Of a DNA stretch of 64,000 nt, positions 22,745-35,193 are shown in pieces; the first letter of the stretch is position 1; the number at the start of each line of letters is the position of its first letter. Under the pieces are notes generated by a model. The model ran no database searches. It had not been told where the DNA came from and saw only the letters and a list, made by a program, of their open reading frames with translations. Position numbers and translations under genes: made by a program. This DNA comes from Avena insularis (Eukaryota; Streptophyta; Magnoliopsida; Poales; Poaceae): contig CM042684.1 in NCBI GenBank assembly GCA_023614405.1, positions 534,052,682 to 534,116,681 of the forward strand, read 5' to 3'.

Positions 22745-23620
22745 CTTGGTAATTAGCAGCTAGCGGATTGTGGCGGGTCGTCGAACCTGCATCGAGGGTG
22801 GTGCGTCCCGAGGTGGCGACCGGTCTGTTGCAGCATGGAGGTGAGCTTTACGGGCTTGATTTGGGCTCGGCCGGACCGTATTGGGATTGGTGTGGCTTTA
22901 CTGGCCCGTTGGGCCCGACTAGACCATTTGAGACTGGTGTGTTCTGCTCTCGTGTCCGGTCAGCTACTCCTCGGGGTGGAGGTTGTTCCCTCCCGCCGGT
23001 CAGTGATACTACTGGCCCCAATTCGAATTACCTTCACCTCCGTCGTGCAGGCTTCGTGACAGTTGCTTCGAGGGGACGACGGCGACTTCGTGACCATAGT
23101 GGCACACGTTGGTGGGCGGTGAGTTTGGTGGTGCTGAGGCTTCAACCTTGCGGGGCTCCTATGCATCAGATTGTCCGGGGGTTGTGGATGGGGGTTTTCC
23201 GGGAGAAATCCTCGTCGGCTCCACTAACACCGATGTGGCACTATTCATTGTTGGAGGGCGTCGTGGCTACCTGTTGTCCACTTCCCCCTGTGTGTCGGGG
23301 GAAACCCTAGGATCTTTGGTCCGGGCAACAGGCATTTCACTTTTCTTTCTTGAAGGTGTTGTTTGGCACTTGACGCTTCGATGATAAGAGCGGGGTGGAA
23401 CATCTTCGGAGTGCGCAGCGGCTGCGGGTCACCGTCGCTTAGTCGGTTCATCTTAGCCCCATTTTGTTTCTTCTTTTCTTTTGGGCATGTCCGTTTGCTG
23501 CTGTCCCAGCATTTCTTCTGTCTCACAACGTTCGTTGATTGTATGGTGTGATTGCTATATTAATATAGCGAGTCAAAACCCTATTTCGAGAGAGAGTTTT
23601 CTTTAGTCGTTTATTCGGAT
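22745..23620 (+). mobile_element. LINE-like retroposon relic
   Basis: GC-rich sequence with several overlapping ORFs but no continuous frame ends in an AT-rich tail (TTGCTATATTAATATAGCGAG near 23551, then AAAACCCTATTTCGAGAGAG), a pattern seen at the 3' ends of Triticeae L1-type LINEs. No reverse transcriptase is left. Flanking words TTGGAAGGACC at 22585 and 23691 are shared but too distant to be a simple target duplication. Confidence 0.45.
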
Positions 23621-24476
23621 TTCTCGTTCGCAGGATTGCTTCACTATATGATCTTACATGTAGGCAGGCCTCTGTGTTCGAAACTTGATGCTTGGAAGGA
23701 CCTTGATCTTCCCCATCCTTGATCGAAACCATGATACGTACGTCCCCAAATCCTCAACGCTACACATTTAGACACAACATGACTTCTCCAAATTAAGGAC
23801 ATGGAGATGGAATTAAGGGCCCACAAAAAGGATGTACAGGTCACTGTCCAGGGGTATCACTGTAATTGGTTGGTCTTCCTTTGCGTTCAAACTAAAGGAT
23901 TTTTAGTGCTTCCTCTGTTTGAGAAAAACAAGAGACTCAGACTTGTCTTCATGTACATGCAGTAAAATATGTCTTGATACATATGAATCTAGACAGATTT
24001 AAATCACTTGTTTTCGGACAGGACGGCTCTACTCTAATTCATTATATAACCGTGTTGACTAGCTAGCTATATACAATATTCTCCATGAATGAAAACGAAA
24101 CATGATCATCATTGTCCTCCATGACGTAGAATTGATCGAGTTGCAAAGTTGCTACTCCAATCTTGCCAGCAGTACATACTGTTTACAATCAAGGACACTG
24201 TTACTGGACGATGATTTTCCAATTAAAATCGTGCAGCGATCAAGCGATGGGTCGTCGGTCGTACCTTTTCCCGGCTTAGCTAGACTTAATTAGTACCGTC
24301 GGCCAAGCTTGACGAACGATCGGTGGCCGTTTGTTGGCGTGTCATGCCGACCGATCGCGAGTCTGACCTCGACAGCGACGGGGCGACCATTCACATGCAT
24401 GATGCACACTGCCATGAATGTTTGTATATTTTGTCTTTCCAAATGGCCATAACTCTATTAGAATAAGGGCATCTTC
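23620..24476. other. Spacer with a degraded MITE
   Basis: At about 23910-24025, TCCTCTGTTTGAGAAAAACA and TTGTTTTCGGACAGGACGG look like worn Stowaway ends around GAATCTAGACAGATTTAAAT. The rest, 24030-24476, holds no gene I recognise. Confidence 0.5.
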
Positions 24477-26183
24477 ACCTGACCGGCTCAAACGGTCGAT
24501 CCATCCATTTCTGTCTGTTTGCATCGGGCCGTTGTCACTTTTGGGTCGTGGTCCAACCTGTTTAGCCGTGGATCCATTTGTCAATGTTTTTTCAATTTGA
24601 AACCAAGGCAATTCGCACTAAAACTAGCAAAGTCCGTACATATTTATATATAATTTACATTTAAAATATAAACTATGAAAACTCAACTGGCCCTAACCCT
24701 ACCTACCGATCTCCCCGCCGCCAGCGCCGCCACGTCCATCTAGGGATCGAGGTCGATGTACTCCGGCGGCATCCAAAGGTGCGCCGGTGGCAGGCTCGGA
24801 GCTGGCGCGGGTGCGGGCTGGTCGATCGCCTGCCCAGGCTACGCATCTGTCTCCCCCGACGTGATGGGAGCCGCCCACCCCGACAACAGCCGCGGTGGAG
24901 GCAGCCCCGCGTTCACCCGTGCCACCGGGTCGGTGAGCTGGACGGCCTCCTGGTAGCCATCCCACAAGCCGTCCTTCTCCTTCGCACTGGCCACAATGGC
25001 CTGCTCGGTGAAGGCGTCCTCGTCGTAGCCCCATACCAGGAGCTCCTGGTACTCCGGGGGCAGGCGCACGGTGGCGGATGTGGCAGCCTCCTCCTCCTCC
25101 TCCTCCTCCTTGACGACGATGCCGAGGTCGTCATCTTCGAGCTCTACGTCGGAGTGGTTGGCGGCACCGTCATTGTCGGGCTCGGAGGCGGGGAGGGCGC
25201 GGGACCCCCACGGCTCGAACTCGCCGCGGAAGGAGCTCGCGCGCTGCACCGTGTGCTCCCAGTCCAGGAACTCCTTCGAGAACCGGGGTTCGTAGGCAAC
25301 CTGATCGTCTGGAGGCTGGGCTTCATGAGCGCTCAGCGGGCCTTGCGATCTCCTCCTCTAGCGCTTTGCCCTCCTTGGGCGCGGGCGGCACCGACACCCG
25401 ATCCCGGTTGAGGTGCCAGCCCGTGGGGAGGGAGACATCGTGGTGAGCAATGCATGCCCCCTACCTCCACCGACACTCGCACTCCGCCACTCGGAAGTAG
25501 TGGCGCTCGTGGCGGGGGTCCTCATCCACCCAGCGTTGGGTGGGGCGGCAGGCGAAGTCCTACGGCCACGGCGTTAGTGGCACAACCCCCCGAAGGAAGG
25601 CCGACATGCTAGAAGAGCCCCCTGGTGGCGCCGGGCACTCGATAAGGACCCGCTCGCCTCATGGCCATGCTTGGCCTTCTTGAACCACCCTGGTTTCATC
25701 ATCATCCGCGGTGGCGGCAGCGGCGGTGGAGGTGCTGGATGGTTGGCACTAGTTGAATCTAGCGGCAGCGAGCGGTGGGAAGTGCGACACCGACGGGCTC
25801 AGGTTCTCACGCCTTCGCCTTCAATGCCGGCACGGGAACTCAGACGCCACCCCGTCAGTCAGGGTGTCGTCCCGTCGACATTGATGGCGGAGGCTTCCAT
25901 CGGTCAGCCTGCCGCCCCGCGCCTCTGAATCGGTGCCGCTGCGCATCTGAATTGGTGCGGTCACTGACAGGTGGACCAATAGTACGCGCGGGGAGGACAT
26001 GCCCTCGACTCGTCCATGTCCGCCTCGACGCATCGGCCACGCAAATTTGGTGCACCGATGGGTCGAGCCGGATGCGTCGATCCGGATGGGTCATGCCGCT
26101 GGAAGGCCGTGCATGTCCCGCACGTCCGCAGGAACGTGTTCGGATGCGCTCAGACGGGTTGGGTCGACCCGGTGGAGATGCCC
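24477..26183. mobile_element. PIF/Harbinger-like DNA element with GGGCATCT ends
   Basis: The left end GGGCATCTTCACC and right end GGTGGAGATGCCC are inverted repeats with one mismatch. TAA occurs at 24474-24476 and 26184-26186, the three-base target size of PIF/Harbinger. The body is GC-rich and carries one candidate ORF on the minus strand but no recognisable transposase. Length 1707 bases. Confidence 0.75.
24839..25249 (-). CDS. Unrecognised acidic ORF inside the Harbinger-like element
   Basis: A 136-aa frame has a glutamate run (KEEEEEEEAA) encoded by a CTC/CTT microsatellite (25087-25113). Around it are VRLPPEYQELLVWGYDEDAF and KEKDGLWDGYQEAVQLT. Its length and lack of simple-sequence bias outside the E run suggest a once-real protein, either element-borne or a captured fragment. 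I do not recognise a domain and give no function. Strand choice rests on this frame having the most protein-like composition. Confidence 0.35.
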   Translation of the reverse strand: MQRASSFRGEFEPWGSRALPASEPDNDGAANHSDVELEDDDLGIVVKEEEEEEEAATSATVRLPPEYQELLVWGYDEDAFTEQAIVASAKEKDGLWDGYQEAVQLTDPVARVNAGLPPPRLLSGWAAPITSGETDA

Positions 26184-26186
26184 TAA

Positions 26187-29100
26187 AGGCCTCACTCCTT
26201 GGTCACAAAATACCGCCTCTCTTTCCTCATGTGCCCTCTACTCTCGCCAAGTGTCGCTTGTTGTTCCTTGGAAATCGCGCAGAAGCTCTCATTATGACAC
26301 GTGACGTGATTAGGAAGTTAAATGCGGTGTAGTGTACAAATCATTGATATAATAATTACGAAAGTCTTTTTTAAATATTACACCCTTCAAAGTGGTACAA
26401 TATAAATATTGCAGGTCCAACTTCTCATTTATGCATACCAAGCGCAGTGTACAAAAGCTTCGAGATCCTCCTCGGTCCAATAAATATTCACAACACAATA
26501 AAAATTCAAATGTAACTGAATAAGCTAATCAATGGTAACACTAAGCTAAAACCATTGGAACCGGCCACTTATTGGAACAAGCTACGCTATAGCTAGCTCG
26601 ACTACCTATACATGTTTTGGTAAATTCTATATCTATATCTCTATTGTTCTCTTCTATTCTGATACCATGTCATTGACTTGTACCTCCGTTTTGATCTTCC
26701 GGTTTTTCCAAACTAAGCACGAATTTAAAAATGATAGATTGAGTGCGAGTGTACTCACCAATTCTATGGTGGTTGTCGGATACTCTACCTATAGCCATAG
26801 ATCTACGATCAAAGGCTCGTGCAGATTTAAAAAAAGGTTTTTAGAAAAGATAACTTTTAGATTTTATAAATTCTAAATTTGTCTGTCTTTACAGGTTGTC
26901 TGAATTTCGTAGAGTTCCTTTCCACGCTGCCATTGTAATCCTTTTACAGGATATGGAGTAGCATGTCATGTTTATACACTCTCGGAAGGTGCGCTATTTT
27001 TTCCACAAATCGTTCTTGGCCTTATTGCTCTCATCCATATTTACTTAGGTATAGGACTAATTACCAAGTTTATCCGACTCACGCCGATTCTCCCACCATG
27101 ACCCCGCTGCCCACCCATTGTAAAAAAATTCAGTTGAAAGACCTATGTTTAATTACAATCTCGCAACACATGATAGGGATGTTACGGGATCCAACCCGCT
27201 AATATCCACTTTAGATCACAACCCGACTAACTATACGAGGATATACGAAAGGAAGAAGGTACTTCTGACTCGTTCGTCCCATAACAAGATCTATAGTGAG
27301 CAGTGCAAGAATGACCGACTATTTTGGTTGTTAATCCTAATTATTTGATACAATGGAATCCCATTACATGATCTTTCAACCATGTTTTCCAGCATGATTC
27401 CATCGACCACCATTTTCAATTTATTCCATTCAGAAAATGATGTTTCTTTTGAATGCATATGAGAATGTTTTGAAAACTATTTCAAAGGACGTGCAAAATT
27501 GAACTCGCAAAATGTATACAAGTATGGTCTCACAAGGTTTATGGAAGAATAAACTTGCCTAATAACTACAAGATAATGTAGCTCGAAAGTTTTACTTGAC
27601 CATGTACCTTGGGTTCTAAAATTCGTAATCATTGTACGATAAAGACAATGTTTAGATAGTAATCAAATAATACTATAATGCAACTATATGCAATGCAATT
27701 CTTGGTGTAGTTTATTTGATCTTCCTTGTCTTTTAGTGAAATTTTCCCTTTTTAGGTTTTTATAAGGATTTTTCTTTGATACTATTATTTTCTTTCATAC
27801 TTCAAACTTCAAGTATTAATTTTAATTTAGGATTTTCATATTTATATGAAAATTAGGTGTACATATTAATTTAGAATTTTCTTGGCATTTATTAAATATT
27901 AAAGTGCATTTTGATAATTATTTTCCTAAATTTTCTATTTTTCATAGCAATTTTTTTTTGTAAAAATATCACAAAATACTTTTAGGATTCCTTGGAGTTT
28001 TCTACACAAAAAACATTTTTAAATTTATTTTTATGAATTACTATGTGAGAGTTATGATCTTATATTAATGTTGGTAAATTAATATAATCTCCGGAAATCT
28101 CAAACCAAAATTTATTTGGTAGTTTTATAGCATCTTGCAATATTCTTTGTGCCACTAATGTCGCCACTCAAAAAAGAGATGGGCAGAAAAGTTTTGTGTT
28201 GAATTTTTTCCACAGAGAATGGAGGAATACCATACAATGAGCTATCTAAGAATGGTGAAGACCATAATCTTGGGATGCCCAAGGAACCCCAATGGACCTA
28301 TTACACTCATGGTTTGCAAACCTCTAAACTTTATTTTTCAAGCAACATAAGATTTATGCATAAAGTTGGAGCATCTTTATCTAGTTTTATGTTTTCTTTT
28401 GCATGTTTGTCTTTTGAATAATGAGACCACCACTTGATGTTAAATAAGTATGAAATAGATACTATACTATTTTTTTAGGTGGGATGCTATTAAAAATAAG
28501 GGAAAGGGGGAGCAGGAGTTGAGATACAAGCTATGCATGTTGCTGTATGTTTCATACACCTTAATGAATGATAATTTACAATTATATATTACCATCTTTA
28601 ATTACATACATGTATGATTATCTTTAAGTTACTTTGTCTAATGGAGAGTGGGTAATACTATGGACACTTATCCATGCTTGCAGTTGTTAACCTTCCTATT
28701 AGCCAACCCAAAAAGAATTCCCAAACAAGCTAAGACTTGTATCCAAATCCATTAAACCTTATTACTCCAACATTGTACACCATACTTACCTATATATCAC
28801 CCACTATTCCAAGTATATTATATGTGCTACAAATTTGAGTATTTTAAAAACATCTGTTTTGGTTCAAAGATCATGGGAAAGTAAGATGTGGGGTGAAACC
28901 ACTAGTGCACAACTGCTTGAAATAAAGCATAATACTTGAACTTAAACCATTGTGGACACAATTATGTATGTTATAGATTTGAAAACTTATGAGTTGAGCG
29001 TTAGCAGAACCATGTTGACATGAGGCACGCTTTCATCATTGCACTACTCTTTGATGATATCATGTATTCTTTTGGCTGTGGGTGCCTCCGATGCAAAATA

Positions 29101-30401
29101 AGGGAGAACCACCCTAAATATTCATGGAGTTTGCATATGTGTCAGAGGGCTGCCTGAGCCGCTAACCTAAGCCATGTATCATGGTCGAAATTTACAACAT
29201 GGTCACCAATGAAGCGCTTTAAATAAAAAGCTATGCAAATGGTAAATAAAAAGAAGCACCAAGGGGTTCATTTGTCAGTTTTTTGTTGTCATCTGAGTAT
29301 GGTAGCCACTCATAAAGGGATTCTATGTACAATGGGGCAAGAGTTACCTCAGTTGCCATCTTTGTTTGGAATTGTATGTATAACAATGAAAAAATTCTTT
29401 AGGGTCCAAGTTGAGTAAACATGTGAACTTGGTGCTAGTGGTCAATGGGCATGAGACATTCAACTTGTAAGGGGTCAAGCACATGAACCATAGTTGTCTT
29501 TACTTTATCCATAATATGCAAAAAAAATGCCTAGAACCCTACTCTTAGGCCATGCACTATGTGTGCTTAAAGTGATTCGAAGGGGTCTATGAGCCGGTTC
29601 ACTACATAGCAGGGAATCGATTCCAAACCTCAGCACAGAGAAGCGGACCACAATCTTGGTGCGGTTCAAGTTCTGATTCCTTCCATAGAAAATGGTTTCT
29701 AGACTGACATGTTACATGCAAAGCCAATCAGCATTGAGGAGCACCTGACCAGGCCAGCTGTGGAGGAAGGGATTTTAATATCCGTTGGATGGGTCCCCTT
29801 CGTGCCTTGAACCGGAGCCATACATAGCAGAAAAGCATCACCGATGGTCTTATGACTACTATTGAAATGAGCTATATATCCCAAAAGAACTTTATTTACT
29901 TTCTCTTATAATCTTTTATCAAAGGTCTCGCACATGAATTCCCTGCTTACTATCTGTTACTAGGAAAAATAAGAAGGGTAAAGTGAAAAGAAAGAAAAAG
30001 AGAAATATAAAGAAAAATAAAAAATTGTAGCACAGCATGCCAATGTTTAGTCCCACCTTGTTACCCAAGGAGACTAAGACTAGCTTATAAGGGGGCAATT
30101 TTGTTGCCTTCTAGTGAGTAGTACTACATGAAGTATACATATCTATAACAATGCGCTCGTGTAAATATTCACGACTTATGACTTATCTGACTTAACGAAT
30201 GACTGTGCGACTAGCCTAGCCAATAATATCTATCATTCTAGAAATACAGTTTTTGGGCTTTCTTAAAATTTGGGGAAGGTAAAACACTCCAACCCTCATT
30301 GCAAAGGTTGTGCCAGCTTTTTATTCGCGGGATGCAAGATGTGTGCATGACGCACACCTTATCTCTCTTTCTTCTTCTTATACAGTGTTACAAAAACAAG
30401 C
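26187..30401. other. AT-rich gene-poor stretch
   Basis: More than 4 kb of AT-rich sequence with only short scattered ORFs. It probably consists of old degraded transposons; I see no intact terminus, reverse transcriptase or transposase motif. Confidence 0.5.
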
Positions 30402-30489
30402 TTCCTTGATAGTGTTTGCTAGTTGATTATTTATGTGATATGTCTTTCCTTGATAGTGTTTACTAGTTGATTACTTATGTGATCTGTTA
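30402..30489 (+). repeat. 44-base tandem duplication
   Basis: TTCCTTGATAGTGTTTGCTA at 30402 recurs at 30446 with a few substitutions, including the following AGTTGATTA.TTATGTGAT. Two copies only. Confidence 0.85.
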
Positions 30490-31480
30490 CTGTGACACTA
30501 ATCATAGCTTATATTCCTAAGTGCCTTTTCATTAAGGTAGTATTATTGTTGTGCACTTGTTTCTTCTGAACCTTTGGTTTAGCATTACTATAATAATTAT
30601 GTTACTAGATACGATTTAATTCTTTATGTAGATGGACAAAAAGATAATGGAGAAAATCAATGGACAAGAAGATTATGATCCTGATGCCATCGACCATGCA
30701 AGGGACCATCCCCAACACCATGGGTTCGGGGTGTCCGCTGGTGCCAAGATCAGAGACAGAAGAGGGGGCGAGTCAGGGGAGGACGAGAGGAGGACGTGGT
30801 TCGAGAAGGGCATGCCTCGCTGCTCCTTTGACTGGGACCTCTCCTACAACACCACATCCCACATTGTTGTGCCATATAAGTTTTCTCTTTCTCTCTCGAT
30901 ATTTTTCTTGGACTGCATCATGTATGTGTATTTGCTTAGAAATGATGCTAGATTAATGTTTACTACCTTGCTGTGATATAAATGTGTTCCATCTCCGAGC
31001 AATATAGATGTGTGTTCTTGTTGCATCATACATATACCATATTTTCTATCCACTAGAAAACAATCGATTTTCTATGATAGAAAAATATCTTTTAGCCTTC
31101 AGACATATCTTGCTGTGATGTAAAGATATAGATTTATCCTAATCATGATTAATACCAATACTAGAGATGGATGCTACAATCCCCAAGAACACTTCGCCTT
31201 ACTATAGTTTCATTACCATTTACATCATGTTTTTCTCCTTGTTGCTTTATTCTTTAGTCTTTACCTTACGCACAAAACAACCCTCTTAAAACACTCTTAC
31301 TTGAGATCAAGGTAAGCTTACAAGTGTTTCGATAGATAGTGACGAGGGGCATTAATACCTTAACCAAATAGCTCCCCATGGTTTGATACTCTTACTTTAC
31401 AAACTATCTACAGTATTCATGTACACTTGCAGTCATCAATGGGCATGGCGATTCCCCCACATGAGTCAGATGGGGGAGAA
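30490..31480. other. Spacer with an isolated GC-richer island
   Basis: The island at 30632-30880 is open in two frames and has a near-duplicate start (ATGGACAAAAAGATAATGGA at 30632, ATGGACAAGAAGATTATGA at 30660). There is no splice partner or known domain, so I do not call it a gene. Confidence 0.35.
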
Positions 31481-32334
31481 TGTTGGGTATCCTCCTCGTG
31501 TGTACTATGAGGAGATGGACTTATGAAGTCTTTTAGGCGGCCCAAAACAGGTGCAAGAGCCCACAAACCTTTAGAGTTATGACCAAGGGTCATTTTGGAC
31601 ATTCACATGAGAAAAGTGAGAGGATAAGCTCACATCTAGCCACCACAAGGTGGAGTGAAGAAAATCTAGGTTAGCCTCCATTGGAGAAGAAAACCAAGAG
31701 AGTAAGAAAGAGGAAGAGGTGAGTGAAGAAGCTAAATCAAGCACCGGGCTCTGTCCACAAGGTTGTGAAGACCCAGATCTACTACCTTGTCTCCTTCAAG
31801 CTGTGGTTCCACCATCTCTGGTGAGATTGTTCTGATCCCCAGCTCTTATGCCCAAAATCTTGTTGTTGGCATCCAAAATCCGTGTGTATCTTGAGTCCTT
31901 CTAATGCTCTATAGAGAAGAACAAGTTGTATCCTATCTGATTGTTTTTACTTTCTTGCCTAGTTATAGATTGCTTTTACTTTTATAGTTTATTTCACTTT
32001 TACTAATACCAAACCTTGTGCTTGACAACCACATGATAGAGTTGGAGGCACAAGGCAAATACTTTGTTTTGTAGTTTGCTTGAAGAAGAAAAGAAGAGAG
32101 TCTCTAAGCCAATTTGTCGAGAGTTCGATATAAACCATCGAGTCACCCTTGTGAGGAAAAGACGCTTGCAACAAAACACTCTACACTTGGAGTCCCAACG
32201 AGTTGGTACACACAGAGTTGTTGCCATCAATGATCTATTCGCTTATTTGCTCGAGGACGAGCAAAGGTTTAAACTTGGGGGTTTATACTTGTATTTTATA
32301 TCATCATAATAGCCACATATAGGACTAGTTTATA
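31481..32334 (+). mobile_element. Remnant of a Gypsy-like LTR retrotransposon 3' region
   Basis: CTCGAGGACGAGCAAAGGTT at 32251-32270, followed by TAAACTTGGGGG, matches the sequence that precedes the 3' LTR in many Triticeae Gypsy elements (polypurine tract region). The following TTTATACTTG would be the LTR start, soon interrupted by the CACTA element; it may resume at 34305. The upstream part has no intact pol. Boundaries are approximate and the family is not determined. Confidence 0.45.
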
Positions 32335-32408
32335 TTACACTAGTAGAAAACCAAAAGAGATGTTCCCCAGCTGGGGAAACAAGCAAATCAATCGCTCCCC
32401 CTCTCCAG

Positions 32409-33829
32409 GTGAACATACCCGAACCTCAACTATATGAGGTTGAACCTATGGATCTGGAAACGGCTAAGATATTGGCCGAGCAATGTAATATGTCTATTCA
32501 TGATATTATTCACGGCGATATGCCCAAGGCTGAGGTAGCATCCAAATTTGTTCACGGGGAGCCTCTCGTCAGTTCTGAGAGGCTTCGGGATATGCCAACA
32601 AAAATGCGACGATTCCATGAATGGTACATGAAAGCATCAAAAGAACAGCAATATTGGCTCATACTGAAAGTTCGAAAATCGCATTACTTCGCTGAAGACG
32701 AGGTCCCTATTGAATTTATAGAATTATTTCAGTTATTCAATCTAAAGGAACTCAGCGTAACTACCCTCGATTCTATTATGTAAGTGATTACTTTATTTAT
32801 GTAATTAAGTCTCTATCTCAGTTTTTTCAATTTATTGCCGGTAAGTATACTCACTATATTCTTTTGTACGCTATATATAATGATGCAGAATGAAGATTCT
32901 CGATTATAAAAGAAAGGCTATCAATGGATTTGGGTTCATTGACCCACATCGAGTTCATGGAGCTATACTAAAGGATAAGCCACTGGAGACCGAGCACAAC
33001 TTGTTCTGGTTTCTCACGAATCAGCATTTGTGTAATGAAATACTATTTTCTTACCACGACGGCAAGTGAGTTCTTGTACACATTAAATTTTGCTTACTCG
33101 ATGTTCAGTGTAAATGATGAGTTACTGATGTATGTAAACCTTGCGTAGGTACCACTGGATTCTTCTAAGTATTTCAGTTGACTTAGAAGAGTTCACATCA
33201 TGGACTTACTAAACAAAGACATTGAAGACTACCGCAGCATTATCGATGCGCTCCAGAGGTAATTTCAACCATTATCGCACTATATCGGTTTGTTTTGTTC
33301 ATTTTCCGGGATATCAAGTGGTTATTAACTCATACATTCATTTCCTTTGTCGGGTAAGGTTTGGACACGGTTCAAGAACCATGTCCGTTGTCAATGGCGT
33401 GAGGAGCTATTTTTTAAATCGCTCTCGGTAAATACTCCGAGCTAAGTTCGTGCATCTATTTAATTCTTGTTTATGTGCATTTATCATGCTAGAGTTATTA
33501 TTTGATTGAATTCTATTCTTGTAAAGTGCGCGAGGCAGCCACGGGGGACTAATCTATGTGGATTCTACGTGTGCGAGTTCATTCGCATCACTATTGAGAA
33601 GCCCTTGGAAAATGTTCGAGTAAGTAAACAATATATTCACCCTTTATTTTTATTATAAAAAGTTGTGTTGAGTCTAATTCATACGATCTCCTTCTTTATA
33701 TAGTTGGACACTATGCGGGACAAGCTCCTACTAGAGGACCGCCTAATAGCAATCTAAGAGGAATTTGCTGGATTTTTTGTCGACGAGATCATAGACTCAC
33801 GCGAAGAATTCTCTCCACGTAGACCCTAA
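32409..33829 (+). pseudogene. Decayed Ulp1/C48-like cysteine protease region of the CACTA element
   Basis: Coding islands separated by intron-like gaps follow the element-borne ORF seen in Triticeae CACTA elements. First is a 124-aa piece with EPMDLETAKILAEQCN. Next, near 33155, KYHWILLSISVDL contains the H of the C48 protease signature; VWTRFKNHV near 33360 follows. RQPRGTNLCGFYVCEFIR near 33538-33595 contains the probable catalytic C in NLCG. Near 33758 an in-frame TAA interrupts the block ending EEFAGFFVDEII. A stop and frameshift also break the part near 33205. The protein would have been a SUMO-protease-like enzyme; it is not functional here. Assignment is from motif memory. Confidence 0.7.
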
Positions 33830-34104
33830 AGCATCCATGTAATGATCTCCATGTAATTAAATAGACATGCTCTGGACCCGGTTGGGACTCCATGTATGCT
33901 TGTAAGAGAAATTATATTATACATTGCATCAATGTGTACAAGTACTGCATAGTACCGTTCTGTATGTATACGAAAACTTGTTTCTAATGAAAACACAGAA
34001 TGAAAAATAATTGAACACAAAACACAAAATGAAAAAAAAACACAAAACCCTACAACCCCATCTCCTGCTGCGGCAGCCAAATGGCCAAAACGCTGTCGCG
34101 GCAG

Positions 34105-34285
34105 GGAACCTTTAGTCCCGGTTCGTTACGAACCAGGACTAAATGTCCTCCAGCCTAGCGCGGCTCGCGAGGCCACGTGGTGGACCTCTAGTCCCGGTTC
34201 GTAACAGAACCGACCTTTAGTCCCGTTTTTGCAGTCCCGGGTCGCGTTTCGGGACTAAAGGTCCTTACGAACCGGGGCTAATAGG
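34105..34285. repeat. Subterminal repeats of the CACTA element
   Basis: At least five direct or inverted copies of TAGTCCCGG / CCGGGACTA-like words occur within 180 bases of the right end, several extending to GGTTCGTAAC. GC-rich, palindromic, non-coding. Confidence 0.8.
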
Positions 34286-34304
34286 CTGGTTTCTACTAGT
34301 GTTA

Positions 34305-35193
34305 TTATTTGCATTGATAAAATTATCATTGTTTATGCAATTTTTAAATGATGTATGAGACTTTCCTACAAATCACTTCTTTTGATATTTAATTTTTAGG
34401 AGGATGAAAACCTTCCTTTTAGGGACTTTGTGGACACCAATTAGAGGTTCTGCTCCGCACCACCCAACATTGCCGCTCCCCTATCCGAGAGGCCAAGTAC
34501 TGTCAAGATCATGGCCGCCACCAACCACTGTCGCAATGTGCCGGGCCTTGGCCGTTAGTGACCTTGTGCCTTATCTCGAGTTGTCCCCTCGCCACCAGCT
34601 GCTCCCTAGAGCCGGCCAAGCCACCAAAGTCTGAGACGAGTTCCGCTACAACAAAGAAAGATAGAGAGATTTATATTTTAGGATGGAGGGAGTATATAAT
34701 CATTTACGATACCAAATGCATACGTGTAATATAAAAATATTGAAGTTGGTTTTAATATTTTGATTGGATTTTGTAGATACTGATAATTTTTTGTACATAT
34801 TTGATCAAACTTGGTAAATATTAGGTTTGACCAAATTAATAGGTAGGAGTAACATATTTTAGGTGAAGAGAGAGTGTTCCTATCTAGTGACTTAGTGAGA
34901 GTCGGGTCATGTTCCTAATTTGGCAGTGGGGTAGAGCTACGTACGATCCAAGCATTGGTGGGACATAAAACGAGTTCCATGGACGCCTCGTTAATTTGCC
35001 AGTTGTCCTAATTTGGCAGGAGTCCTAGGAGCCAAACAATGGTGGTGGTGGACATAATTAAAGAATTCCATGGCCACGGGCGCCCGAACTTTCCCAACCT
35101 CTCCTCCTCTTCTTCCCCCGCGCGACGTACCTGCACGCCGGCGTTCGTCGACGAGCCCCATGCACGGTGCTCGACAAGGAGGGATAGATTGCG
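34305..35193. other. Spacer and upstream region of the PP1 gene
   Basis: The left part may continue the interrupted Gypsy-like LTR. GGATGGAGGGAGTA at 34682-34695 is an isolated Stowaway-like right end. The last about 150 bases before the PP1 start are GC-rich and likely the 5' UTR. No clear TATA box at the usual distance was found. Confidence 0.4.

Larger units (their letters stand above)
32338..34301 (+). mobile_element. CACTA (En/Spm) DNA transposon, complete ends, 1964 bases
   Basis: It begins CACTAGTAGAAA and ends TTTCTACTAGTG, perfect 12-base inverted repeats, with TTA at 32335-32337 and 34302-34304 as the 3-base target duplication. The right subterminal region (34105-34285) carries repeated and inverted TTTAGTCCCGGTTCGTAAC-type units, where transposase binds in this superfamily. 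The transposase gene is missing; the remaining coding piece is an Ulp1-like relic. It needs an autonomous relative to move. Confidence 0.92.

Noticed and set aside
22585..23700. TTGGAAGGACC at both ends as an LTR or target duplication
   Set aside because: The matching region is short, diverged and lacks TG...CA ends.
34404..34634. 76-codon ORF upstream of PP1
   Set aside because: No domain, no splice link to PP1, and it lies in probable LTR/spacer sequence.
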